From: Planctomycetaceae bacterium UBA6172
GTDB taxonomy: Bacteria > Planctomycetota > Planctomycetia > Pirellulales > Pirellulaceae
Direction: 5' to 3'
NCBI GenBank assembly: GCA_002422955.1
Contig: DITY01000231.1
Span: forward strand, 1 to 8,427
DNA: 8,427 bases
In this document: piece by piece, positions 1 to 6,940 of the stretch
Numbering within the stretch: the stretch's first letter is position 1
Layout of the letters: the number at the start of each line of letters is the position of its first letter
Position numbers and translations under genes: made by a program
Notes under the pieces: generated by a model
Database searches by the model: none
Seen by the model: only the letters and a program-made list of their open reading frames with translations
What the model was told of the DNA's origin: nothing

Positions 1-304
1 GAGGCGTCGGAATGAGGCCGTGAAGGCATGATCCACCAGTTGCCGCGAGATCGGTTGGGGGTCGGGCTGGGCCGGTGGCGTCAGCGTGATCGACCGAAAA
101 AAGGGGAAAGCCGCGAAAACATTTCGGCGGAAACGTGCGATTTCGCCCCTCGCAAGGTAGAATACTCTTTGACGGGAAATAGAGTAACGTGCGGTCGGGC
201 GGCGGTGTCGCGCGGAGAGGTGTCGCCTCCGGCGCGAACTCCCGTGATTTTGTGTTCGTACGTCTGTTGGGCTCATCTTCGGGATCTTTCAGGGCAAACA
301 TTTC
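1..304. other. Leader region without a convincing gene
   Basis: No frame here has a recognisable protein. Forward frames entering from the left edge stop early (TGA at 13, 21 and 29), so at most the last few codons of an upstream gene could be present. On the reverse strand an ATG at 29-27 stays open to the edge for nine codons, so the start of a divergent gene cannot be excluded. A TAGAAT box at 158-163 resembles a sigma-70 -10 element but has no good -35 at the right distance. A TTGACG at 169-174 likewise has no -10 partner. The region probably carries the promoter and leader of the gene starting at 305. Confidence 0.5.
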
Positions 305-1801
305 ATGGCCGCTCGTGACGATTCGTTTATCCGGGGCGCGATGATCACTTCGTTGATCTTCCTCGTGCTGTCGCTGGCGCTAAGCTTCATGCTGTACCGT
401 TGGGGCAGCACCAGTTCGATCGAAGCGGAGCGGGTGAAGGGGCAACTGACCAACCTGCAAAACGACCTGCGGACCAGCAACGACCGGATCACCCTGATGA
501 GAGCGATGATGGGCCAAGGGGCCCTCAGCGACGCCGAGTTCGAGACGCTGCGGTCCAGCGTCGGTGGCGATACCGACATGCAAGCGATCCTCGCCCAGTT
601 CGACACCCACATGGCTGTCCTGGGACCCGAGGTTGACGCTCAGAACCGCAATTACGGCGCAATCCCCGAATACCTGCTGGACGCGGTCCGCTCCCGCAAC
701 GAACAGTACGGTGCCGCTCGCACCGAAGCGTTGACCGTCCGCAGCCAATCCGCCGCCGACGTCGACAACGCCCGCAAAGCCCAAGCCCAAGCCGAGCAGG
801 TCCGCGACACCAAGATTGGCGAGTTGGAAAAAGCGAACGCGGACTTCCTGTCCGATCGCGACAAGATGAAGCAGATGGGCGAGGAGACCAAGGACGAACT
901 CGCCAAGGCCAACACCACGCTCGCCGCGGTCCGCAAATCGGCCGCCGACGAAAAGACGACGCTGACCAACCGGGTCTCGTCGCTGCAAGGCATCGTCGAC
1001 ACGCAATTGCAGGAACTGAACCGCATCCGCACCGATCGCTTCGAGAACGTTCAAGGCGAAATCGCCTACGTCATCCCGCCCGGCGAGATGGTGCTGATCA
1101 ACTTGGGCAGCGCCGATGCGCTCCGCGTGGGTGTTCAGTTCGGCGTCGTCGACGTCAACGAACTGAATGTCGAGCAGGCCGAACAGAAAGCCCAACTGCA
1201 AGTGACCAAGATCCTCGGACCGCATTCGGCTCAAGCCCGCGTCCTCGGCGAACCCTCCTATCGCGATCCGCTCGTCAAGGGCGACAAAATCTACTCGCCG
1301 TTCTGGGCCCCTGGCCGTGAAGTCAAGATCGCGCTCGCCGGCGATATCGACCTCGATGGAGACGGCATCAGCGACATCGACAAGCTCAAGGCGATGATCC
1401 AAATGGCCGGGGCGAAAGTGGCCGCGACGCTTTCCCCGGCTGGCAAACTCGATGGGACGCTCGATGCCAGTGTCCGCTTCCTCGTCATTGGCGATGAACC
1501 GCTACCCAGCAGCGGCGTGCAAACCGAAGAAGCCCGCAACAGGGCCGCCAGCGAACTCGGTCGCTTCCGCTCCAAGGCGGTCGAACTCGGCGTTTCCACC
1601 ATCCCGGCATGGAAATTGGTCGAGTACCTGAAGGGGATCAACGATCAAGTGGCGACGCCGCTCTCCGCCGCCAATCGCCGCGGCAGCGATTTCGCGCCGC
1701 AGCCGATTTTGGGAGGCGGCAACCGCTCGACCGAGTCCTCGACGCTCCCCGAAACGTACCGCAACCAAGTCGGTGGCCAGGGCCGTCGCGAGATCCCCTG
1801 A
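305..1801 (+). CDS. Membrane-anchored coiled-coil protein with beta-rich and BRCT-like C-terminal modules
   Basis: This 498-residue protein belongs to no named family that I recognise. Seen in sequence: a short charged N-terminus, then one hydrophobic segment at about residues 11-32 that should act as an uncleaved membrane anchor. Alanine-, glutamate-, lysine- and glutamine-rich heptad-like stretches follow at about 35-75 and 145-245 and predict coiled coil. Residues 250-335 look like a small beta module (GEIAYVIPPGEMVLINLG, then LVKGDKIYSPFW). Residues 338-443 follow a BRCT-like pattern: IALAGD, a helix ending in AGAKVAAT, the strand RFLVIGDEP, and the closing helix SKAVELGVSTIPAWKLVEYL. A calcium-loop-like acidic run, D347 to D357 (DIDLDGDGISD), sits inside that module. 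The tail after 445 is low in structure. The ATG at 305 is preceded by AGGG at 291-294, a weak ribosome site. The coding call is firm. The BRCT assignment is an inference from pattern. A structural or tethering role at the inner membrane is plausible but unproven. Confidence 0.85.
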   Translation: MAARDDSFIRGAMITSLIFLVLSLALSFMLYRWGSTSSIEAERVKGQLTNLQNDLRTSNDRITLMRAMMGQGALSDAEFETLRSSVGGDTDMQAILAQFDTHMAVLGPEVDAQNRNYGAIPEYLLDAVRSRNEQYGAARTEALTVRSQSAADVDNARKAQAQAEQVRDTKIGELEKANADFLSDRDKMKQMGEETKDELAKANTTLAAVRKSAADEKTTLTNRVSSLQGIVDTQLQELNRIRTDRFENVQGEIAYVIPPGEMVLINLGSADALRVGVQFGVVDVNELNVEQAEQKAQLQVTKILGPHSAQARVLGEPSYRDPLVKGDKIYSPFWAPGREVKIALAGDIDLDGDGISDIDKLKAMIQMAGAKVAATLSPAGKLDGTLDASVRFLVIGDEPLPSSGVQTEEARNRAASELGRFRSKAVELGVSTIPAWKLVEYLKGINDQVATPLSAANRRGSDFAPQPILGGGNRSTESSTLPETYRNQVGGQGRREIP

Positions 1802-1838
1802 TCAGCCGCCCTGAGCAGCACCCGCTCCGACTCACACC

Positions 1839-1892
1839 CAACCCGTCGCGCCGGCGTGTAAACTGACACGCTCGTTCATCGGGTTGCTTTTT
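1839..1892 (+). terminator. Nested hairpin with T-run after the coiled-coil gene
   Basis: An outer stem CAACCCG (1839-1845) pairs with CGGGTTG (1880-1886), followed by C and five T (1888-1892). Inside it lies a perfect 6-bp hairpin, GCGTGT (1854-1859) with ACACGC (1866-1871) around a 6-base loop. The position 38 bases past the stop at 1801 and the T-run fit a Rho-independent terminator for the upstream gene. The T-run is short, so efficiency is uncertain. Confidence 0.5.
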
Positions 1893-1952
1893 GAGATCGG
1901 CTTGCCGCGAAAGCCTCTCCGCCGGTTCTCGGGCACCGATGATCCAACAAGC

Positions 1953-1957
1953 GGAGG
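1953..1957 (+). promoter_or_regulatory. Ribosome-binding site that decides the GTG start
   Basis: GGAGG lies 7 bases before the GTG at 1965 and is the best Shine-Dalgarno match at any gene in the window. It favours GTG 1965 over the in-frame TTG at 1884, which lies inside the terminator-like stem at 1880-1886 and has no such site. Confidence 0.6.
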
Positions 1958-1964
1958 CCTTGTC

Positions 1965-3422
1965 GTGTCACCGGATCTCTCGGCACCTACCCGACGGCAG
2001 CGGATCGCCGATTTCGTCGAACTCGTCCGCCCAGCGGACTCGCCAGCCGCTCAAGCCCTGTTCGCGGATCAGCGTCCCTGGCACGCGGTCGTCACCAGCC
2101 GCCTCGGTCGCAACCCGCTAGCCCGCCGCGTCGAGATCGCGACCCTCTATCGCTGGACCGAGCAGGCCGTCGCTAGCGGCGCGATCCCGTTGGCCACGCT
2201 CGGCACGGCGGCTCACCCCTGGGTCATGCGGGCCTGCGAATTGCTCGGCGTCACCCCGATCGAACTGCAACTCGAGGACGACGCCGCGGCCACATCCATG
2301 GTCAACAGTTCCGGCACGAGCGTGGGGACGAGCCTTCGTGCCAGTGCCTTGCCAGACGACGCCGCCGCATCACCCTACCGAATCGTCATTCGTCCGCCGG
2401 ATCGTGGTTGGACTCGCGATCGGCTCGCCTACCTGTTGGCGGATCGGCTGGACGTCGTTTCGATCCGCAAAAATGGCGCGAACCATCCGCTGCTGCTGGA
2501 ACGGCTCCGTGAAGACAGGTCCGGATCGGTCCGCGTCCTGGTCCCGGTCGAACCTTGGGGCCAGGAATCGTCGCCGGCCAACCAGCGTCTGATCGAAGCA
2601 CTGATCGCCGCCGGCGCGGTCGGCTACTGCTGGGGCCCGGAAATGCCTGGGGAGGATCTTGCAACCGACGAACACGCCGATAACGAACACGCCAATAACG
2701 AACACGCCGAGGAAGAACTCGCCAATGAAGTAGACGCCGATGACGAGCAGCGGGAAAACGCTTTCGCGGCCACAGACGCAGACGCCGCTTCATCATCGTC
2801 GCTCATGGCCAAGTCACTGCTGGAAAACCCCGCTCGCTGGCTGATCCACTGCACCCGCGGACGCCAAGGGGCGTGGCCGGGTGAATCCGAGTCGCAGTTC
2901 CGCGATTGGCTGCTGCTGACCGCTCCGCATCCGGTCGACCTGTCGCCGTTGGCGACGTTGCGGCGGATCGTCGGCCAGCGGCACCTGATCGGCGGCGGAC
3001 CGACGATTCGCGCCGGTCAGCCCGTGATCTGCTTTTCCGCCGTGCCGCTGCTCGAAGTCATATCGCAGCGAACCTTTCGCTCGCATGTCGGACGCTGGGA
3101 CGCCGAACCGTATGGGATCGCGATCTCGCGTCCCGCCGCCAAACGCTTGGGCGCCCGTCCGGTGATCTATGTCGAGGACACGACCGAGCCCGCGATCGCC
3201 CAACGCAGCCGCTGGCGACTGCAGCCTCGCGGCACGACTTACGATTGGTCGCGCGAGCGGGAATGGCGATTGCGTGGCGACCTCGACTTACGCCACTTCA
3301 CCCGCGACCAAGCGATCGTCTTCGTCGCCCGCCGCCAGGAGTTACACCACTTCGCCGATTCACCTTGGCCCGTCGTCGCGATCGAGTCGCTCCGCCAGCA
3401 GACCGCGGCCGTCCGCCCGTAA
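1965..3422 (+). CDS. Unrecognised two-part protein with acidic repeat linker and possible ADP-ribosyltransferase-like C-terminus
   Basis: I do not recognise this 485-residue protein. The GTG start is chosen for its GGAGG; an in-frame TTG at 1884 would add 27 residues. Residues 30-225 are alpha/beta-like: alternating hydrophobic strands (WHAVVTS, YRIVIRPP, VRVLVPVE) and helices (AHPWVMRACELLGV, RDRLAYLLADRLDV). Residues 231-280 are an acidic low-complexity linker built from a 5-residue repeat and ending in a serine run. Residues 290-460 form a second domain with this motif order: IHCT (H295, T297), PVICFS (C356), EPYGIAI (Y383), ARPVIYV (400-403) and REREWRL (E431, E433). An H-x-T, then CF, then YG, then PV-Y, then E-x-E-W order recalls DUF2971, AbiGi and DarT-like ADP-ribosyltransferase-fold proteins. 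That is pattern inference, not a demonstrated homology. There is no signal peptide or membrane segment, so it is probably cytoplasmic. No neighbour indicates its role, and no toxin-antitoxin partner is visible. Confidence 0.8.
   Translation: MSPDLSAPTRRQRIADFVELVRPADSPAAQALFADQRPWHAVVTSRLGRNPLARRVEIATLYRWTEQAVASGAIPLATLGTAAHPWVMRACELLGVTPIELQLEDDAAATSMVNSSGTSVGTSLRASALPDDAAASPYRIVIRPPDRGWTRDRLAYLLADRLDVVSIRKNGANHPLLLERLREDRSGSVRVLVPVEPWGQESSPANQRLIEALIAAGAVGYCWGPEMPGEDLATDEHADNEHANNEHAEEELANEVDADDEQRENAFAATDADAASSSSLMAKSLLENPARWLIHCTRGRQGAWPGESESQFRDWLLLTAPHPVDLSPLATLRRIVGQRHLIGGGPTIRAGQPVICFSAVPLLEVISQRTFRSHVGRWDAEPYGIAISRPAAKRLGARPVIYVEDTTEPAIAQRSRWRLQPRGTTYDWSREREWRLRGDLDLRHFTRDQAIVFVARRQELHHFADSPWPVVAIESLRQQTAAVRP
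2670..2744 (+). repeat. In-frame 15-bp tandem repeat, five units
   Basis: The units begin at 2670, 2685, 2700, 2715 and 2730. The core GAACACGCC is perfect in the first three, GAACTCGCC in the fourth and GTAGACGCC in the fifth. They encode EHADN, EHANN, EHAEE, ELANE and VDADD (residues 236-260 of the host protein). The preceding DLATD may be a sixth, decayed unit. The period is a multiple of three, so copy-number change would keep the reading frame. It forms an acidic linker between the two halves of the protein. Confidence 0.85.
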
Positions 3423-3757
3423 CGCCGCGGCCAGGCCCACCGATAGGCACGCCCTCAAACGGGCACGCCTGCAAGCCGGCACGCCTGCAAACGGGCACGC
3501 CGCTGATCGCTCACGCCCCGCACCCCGCCCCACCAACGCCATGTCCCTGACGCATCCACAAGCTGTCTTGTCCGCAAAATCGGTACGGTTTCACGGCCAA
3601 CTTCAGGCTGCGAACCGCTCCGTAACGCCCGACCCGATTGCCTTGGTGTTGCCTTTCCCCGAAGATTAACCATCAGCGAGCGGGATTCCGAACCGCTCCC
3701 TGCAGCGCCTGACCGACCTCGCCTGTTTCCCACCGCAATCAATTTTCGGGCCTTCCG
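3423..3757. other. Intergenic region with tandem and direct repeats, upstream of nadA
   Basis: No convincing gene lies here. It begins with a second copy of CCGCGGCC (3425-3432); the first (3403-3410) is in the last codons of the gene before. Because CCGCGG is self-complementary, the two could form a 6-bp stem across the stop codon. A 16-bp tandem repeat follows at 3446-3509. An 11-bp direct repeat, CGAACCGCTCC, occurs at 3611-3621 and 3689-3699 with further partial similarity downstream of each copy. A 42-codon frame from ATG 3541 to TAA 3669 is open but has no ribosome site and no recognisable product. I see no clear promoter for nadA. Confidence 0.55.
3446..3509 (+). repeat. Non-coding 16-bp tandem repeat, four units
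   Basis: Units start at 3446, 3462, 3478 and 3494, exactly 16 bases apart, and each opens with GGCACGCC. Units 1 and 3 end in CAAACG, unit 2 in CAAGCC and unit 4 in TGATCG. A degenerate fifth unit (CTCACGCC) may start at 3510. The period is not a multiple of three and the array lies just after a stop codon, so it is not coding. It is too regular and too short-period for a CRISPR array. Confidence 0.85.
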
Positions 3758-4906
3758 ATGACCCCGCCAACGACCGCCGCCCCAGTGCCGGACGCCTATC
3801 CGCTCGGCTCCTATAAAATCCATCCCCCCGAGGACCTTGCGGACCGCATCGAACTGGTCCGCAAGCAGCTGGGCGACCGATTGATGATTTTGGGGCATCA
3901 CTACCAGCAGGACCAGGTGATCGCACACGCCGATTTGCGCGGCGACAGCTACCAACTGAGCCAGATGGCGGCCGAGAGCACGGCGTGTGAGTCGATCGTG
4001 TTTTGCGGCGTTCATTTCATGGCCGAAACCGCCGACATCCTCGCCAACCGCCCGGAAAAGCTGGCCCAGCGTGACGGCCGCCGCGTCACGGTCGTGCTCC
4101 CAGACATGGCGGCCGGCTGTTCGATGGCCGATATGGCCGCGATCAACCAAGTCGAAGCGGCCTGGGCCGATATGGGCGAAGTGATCGACACCCGCCGCGT
4201 CATCCCCGTGACCTACATCAATAGCGCCGCCAGCCTGAAGGCGTTCTGCGGTCGCAACGGTGGGATCGTTTGCACCAGCAGCAACGCCGCCGCCGTGTTG
4301 CGTTGGGCGTTCGAACGGGGCGACCGCGTCTTTTTCTTCCCTGACCAGCACCTCGGCCGCAACACCGCGCTGGCGATGGGCATGGGCGTCGAGCAGATGC
4401 CGGTCTGGGACCCCTACGCCCTCGAACTCGGGGGCAATACGGAGCAGGCGCTGAACGACAGCCGCGTGATCCTCTGGAAAGGGCACTGCAGCGTCCACCA
4501 GATGTTCCGCCCCGAACACGTCGCGCAGTTCCGCGGCAAGTACCCCGGCATCCAAATCCTCGTGCATCCCGAATGCCCGCGCGAAGTCAACGACATCGCC
4601 GACGTTTCCGGCAGCACCGGCAAGATCATTCAAACGGTCCGCAACAGCCCACCCGGAACGAAATGGGCGATCGGCACCGAACTGCACCTCGTCAATCGGC
4701 TCAAGGCCGAACACCCGGAACAGGAAATCCATTTCCTCAGCCCGGTGCTCTGCATGTGCGCGACGATGTATCGGATCGACCTGCCGCACCTCTGCTGGAG
4801 TCTCGAAAATCTCCGCGACGGCCACCCCGTCAACATCATCGAGGTCGACCCCGAAGTCGCCCGCTGGAGTCTCGTCGCGCTCGAACGGATGCTGTCGGTC
4901 AAATGA
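3758..4906 (+). CDS. nadA: Quinolinate synthase NadA
   Basis: NadA condenses iminoaspartate (made by NadB) with dihydroxyacetone phosphate to give quinolinate, the precursor of NAD, in the cytoplasm, using a [4Fe-4S] cluster. The 382 residues carry the family hallmarks in order: ILGHHYQ (44-50), GDSYQLSQMA (62-71), FCGVHFMAETA (82-92), LPDMAAGCSMADM (114-126), WKGHCSVHQMF (240-250), HPECPREV (270-277), DVSGSTGKII (282-291) and CMCATM (332-337). The three expected cluster cysteines are best placed at C121, C244 and C334, so the enzyme looks intact. It lacks the CxxCxxC pattern of the E. coli enzyme near the third ligand and has CMC instead. Its length is that of the longer NadA forms. The start at ATG 3758 has no Shine-Dalgarno site in front. 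nadB and nadC are not in the window, so it is not part of a local NAD operon. Confidence 0.96.
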   Translation: MTPPTTAAPVPDAYPLGSYKIHPPEDLADRIELVRKQLGDRLMILGHHYQQDQVIAHADLRGDSYQLSQMAAESTACESIVFCGVHFMAETADILANRPEKLAQRDGRRVTVVLPDMAAGCSMADMAAINQVEAAWADMGEVIDTRRVIPVTYINSAASLKAFCGRNGGIVCTSSNAAAVLRWAFERGDRVFFFPDQHLGRNTALAMGMGVEQMPVWDPYALELGGNTEQALNDSRVILWKGHCSVHQMFRPEHVAQFRGKYPGIQILVHPECPREVNDIADVSGSTGKIIQTVRNSPPGTKWAIGTELHLVNRLKAEHPEQEIHFLSPVLCMCATMYRIDLPHLCWSLENLRDGHPVNIIEVDPEVARWSLVALERMLSVK

Positions 4907-4925
4907 TCGCCACCTGTTGGGCGAT
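4906..4925. terminator. Short hairpin between convergent stop codons
   Basis: ATCGCC (4906-4911) pairs perfectly with GGCGAT (4920-4925) around an 8-base loop. It starts at the last base of the nadA stop codon and ends 2 bases before the stop codon of the reverse gene. The position between two converging genes fits a bidirectional terminator. The stem is only 6 bp and neither side has a T-run, so this is tentative. Confidence 0.35.
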
Positions 4926-4926
4926 T

Positions 4927-6636
4927 CTAGGTCGATGCATTTCGCGTGGCGGCTTGCATCGCTCGCGAGAGCATGCCGCCTGACAGATTGCTGGCGTTGA
5001 AGCCATGCTGGAGCAGGATTCGTGTCGCATAATGCCCCCGCTGCGCGGAACGGCAAATGACCTTGATCTCCCGATCCTTTGGCAACTCGTCCAGACGCGA
5101 CCGGAGTTGAGGCAACGGGATGTTCACGGAGCCCGGCAAACGCTCGAGAGCCAGTTCGACATGCTCGCGAACGTCGAGCAGAAACGCGCCGTCGGCGGAA
5201 TCCCAATGGCACACCGGCATGTCGCCACGCAGGATATTGCCAGCGATCATCCCGGCGAAGTTCACAGGGTCCTTCGCGCTTCCGAACTGCGGCGCATAGC
5301 ACAATTCCGCCTCTTCGAGGTCGTAGATGGTGGCTCCCATCTGAAGAAAGGCCGCCAGAGCGCTGATCCGCTTATCCACCGCCGGCCCGTCTTCGCCGAA
5401 CGCCTGAGCCCCCAGGAGCCGACCGTCGGATTTGCGGAAGATCACCTTCAAGCAGATCATCTTGGCGCCGGGGTAGTATCCGGCGTGGGAGTTGGGAAAG
5501 AGGAAGATTTTTTCGTAATCGGTGTCACCGCGTCGCTGGAGAGTTTGATCGGAAACGCCGGTCCAAGCCGCGGCACCACCGAACAGGCCGATGATCGAAG
5601 TCCCCTGCGTGCCGCGGTAACGTGAGTCGCGTCCATGGATCACATCCGCCGCGATGCGTCCCTGCCGGTTGGCCGGGCCTGCGAGCGCGACGAGGCTCTG
5701 TTCTCCCGTCACGAAATCCCTCACCTCGATGGCATCGCCGACCGCGAAAATGTCCGGGTCGCTCGTCCGCATTTGGTCGTCTACGAGAATTCCGCCGCGC
5801 TGGCCAATTTCGATGCCCGCGGACTTGGCAAGCGTCGTGTCGGGCCGGACGCCGATGGCGAGAATGACGATGTCGGCCGGGTAGGTCTTGCCAGAACTCG
5901 TCTGGGCTTCGATCGCCCCTCCTTCGAGTTGTTTGAACCCGACCACACCGTCATTGGCGGCGACCTTGATGCCATGCCGTATGACATGACTTTGCACTAA
6001 GCAGGCGATCTCCGGATCGAGAGGTGCGAGGACATGGCTCGGCTTCTGAATCAAGGTCACATCGAAGCCGAGATGCACCAAATTCTCCGCCGTCTCCAGC
6101 CCGATGAATCCGCCGCCGACCACCACCGCGCGGGTCACCGGTCTGACCATCTGAATGCCGGTGTATTTGCTCATCCCCGCAAGGAAATCGGTGCCCTTGT
6201 TGATCCACTCAATGATCGCCCGGGTATCGGGCACGGTGCGGACTTGAAAGATGCCGGGCACGTCAACGCCTGGCAATGCCGGATGGATCGACGGGGCACC
6301 CGGCGAAAGCACCAGCTTGTCATAAGATTCCGTGGTGATACGTCCCAATTTCACGTCACGCAGGTCCACCGTCTTATTCTTGGCATCGATCGCGATCGCC
6401 TCGCAGTTCGTACGGCAATCGATGGCGAATTGCGTGCGGAACGTCTCCTCCGTCGCCACCAGAAGACTCGATTCCTTCTCGATGACACCACCGATGTGGT
6501 AAGGCAGGCCACAGTTCGCGTAGGAAACGTAGGGACCACGCTCAACCATCAGAATCTCGGCACGCTCATCCAGCCTCCGCAGGCGCGCCGCACACGACGC
6601 ACCACCCGCCACTCCGCCGACAATGATGACTTTCAT
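4927..6636 (-). CDS. CoA-disulfide reductase with fused C-terminal rhodanese domain
   Basis: This 569-residue flavoprotein should use NAD(P)H to reduce CoA disulfide, CoA-persulfide or a related low-molecular-weight disulfide or polysulfide in the cytoplasm. Seen in sequence: N-terminal FAD site GGVAGGAS (7-14); the single redox cysteine C42 in SYANCGLPYHIGG; NAD(P)H-binding VVVGGGFIGLETAENL (171-186); second FAD motif DPDIFAVGDA (293-302); a dimer/active-site region with HAGYYPG (384-390) and CYAPQFGSAKDPVNFAG (446-462, Y447); then a rhodanese domain from about 475 with LLDVRE (486-491) and active cysteine C528 in VICRSAQRG. This is the CoADR-RHD layout known from Bacillus anthracis; NADH oxidase or NAD(P)H-dependent polysulfide reductase are the close alternatives. 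Residues about 144-168 look longer than the usual linker before the NAD site. The ATG at 6636 follows an A-rich leader with no clear Shine-Dalgarno site. All key residues are present. Confidence 0.93.
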   Translation of the reverse strand: MKVIIVGGVAGGASCAARLRRLDERAEILMVERGPYVSYANCGLPYHIGGVIEKESSLLVATEETFRTQFAIDCRTNCEAIAIDAKNKTVDLRDVKLGRITTESYDKLVLSPGAPSIHPALPGVDVPGIFQVRTVPDTRAIIEWINKGTDFLAGMSKYTGIQMVRPVTRAVVVGGGFIGLETAENLVHLGFDVTLIQKPSHVLAPLDPEIACLVQSHVIRHGIKVAANDGVVGFKQLEGGAIEAQTSSGKTYPADIVILAIGVRPDTTLAKSAGIEIGQRGGILVDDQMRTSDPDIFAVGDAIEVRDFVTGEQSLVALAGPANRQGRIAADVIHGRDSRYRGTQGTSIIGLFGGAAAWTGVSDQTLQRRGDTDYEKIFLFPNSHAGYYPGAKMICLKVIFRKSDGRLLGAQAFGEDGPAVDKRISALAAFLQMGATIYDLEEAELCYAPQFGSAKDPVNFAGMIAGNILRGDMPVCHWDSADGAFLLDVREHVELALERLPGSVNIPLPQLRSRLDELPKDREIKVICRSAQRGHYATRILLQHGFNASNLSGGMLSRAMQAATRNAST

Positions 6637-6830
6637 AGCTTTTTTTTACCGATGTTGATGAACTGGACAAGGCGAACGGGACAAGGTGGTGGTGGTGGGG
6701 CGAGCGATTGTTCAACGTTGAGTTTTGAGGGCATGCATCAGGCGACCACTTCCGGAAAAATGGCGTCTCGGAAGGAACGCCCTGGTCCGTGGGCCGCCGC
6801 CGTTTGTCTTCCGATGTCGCAGACGGATCG

Positions 6831-6853
6831 TCGCGATCGTCGATTCGCGATCG
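6831..6853. repeat. Two copies of TCGCGATCG, 14 bp apart
   Basis: TCGCGATCG occurs at 6831-6839 and 6845-6853. Each copy contains the self-complementary hexamers TCGCGA and CGATCG, so each half is itself a dyad, and a related GGATCG precedes at 6826. Its place between divergent genes, about 190 bases upstream of the reductase start, would suit a regulator-binding site. CGATCG-rich words are common in GC-rich genomes, so chance is possible. Confidence 0.3.
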
Positions 6854-6940
6854 GCCCGCGTGTTGCCAAAACCCGCAAGGAACCGTCTGGGAAAACGTAG
6901 GGTGGCTAGGCTTTTCGTTCAATGACTCGCGTCCCAATTT

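Noticed and set aside
28..318. A 96-codon forward frame at the left end
   Set aside because: It has no ribosome site and no domain, is rich in arginine and glycine, and overlaps the start of the better gene at 305.
380..1402. A 340-codon reverse frame antisense to the first gene
   Set aside because: The forward frame has a coherent membrane-helix, coiled-coil and domain layout; the reverse frame mirrors its G/C third positions.
3446..3525. Tandem repeat considered as a CRISPR array
   Set aside because: The period is 16 bp with no unique spacers between repeats, which does not fit CRISPR.
3541..3669. A 42-codon forward frame before nadA
   Set aside because: ATG and stop are present, but there is no ribosome site and no recognisable product, and it overlaps the repeated CGAACCGCTCC block. 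Too weak to call.
3455..5302. A 615-codon open frame on the reverse strand, antisense to nadA
   Set aside because: It covers a clear nadA gene on the other strand, runs into the end of the reductase gene in another frame, and its composition (arginine, histidine and alanine rich) is typical of shadows in GC-rich DNA.
6685..6700. GGT-rich run considered as a G-quadruplex
   Set aside because: It has only G pairs and one G4 run, so any quadruplex would be of the weak two-layer kind; there is no independent support.
6034..6900. A 288-codon forward frame overlapping the start of the reductase gene
   Set aside because: Most of it is antisense to conserved reductase motifs, and the remainder has no protein-like pattern.
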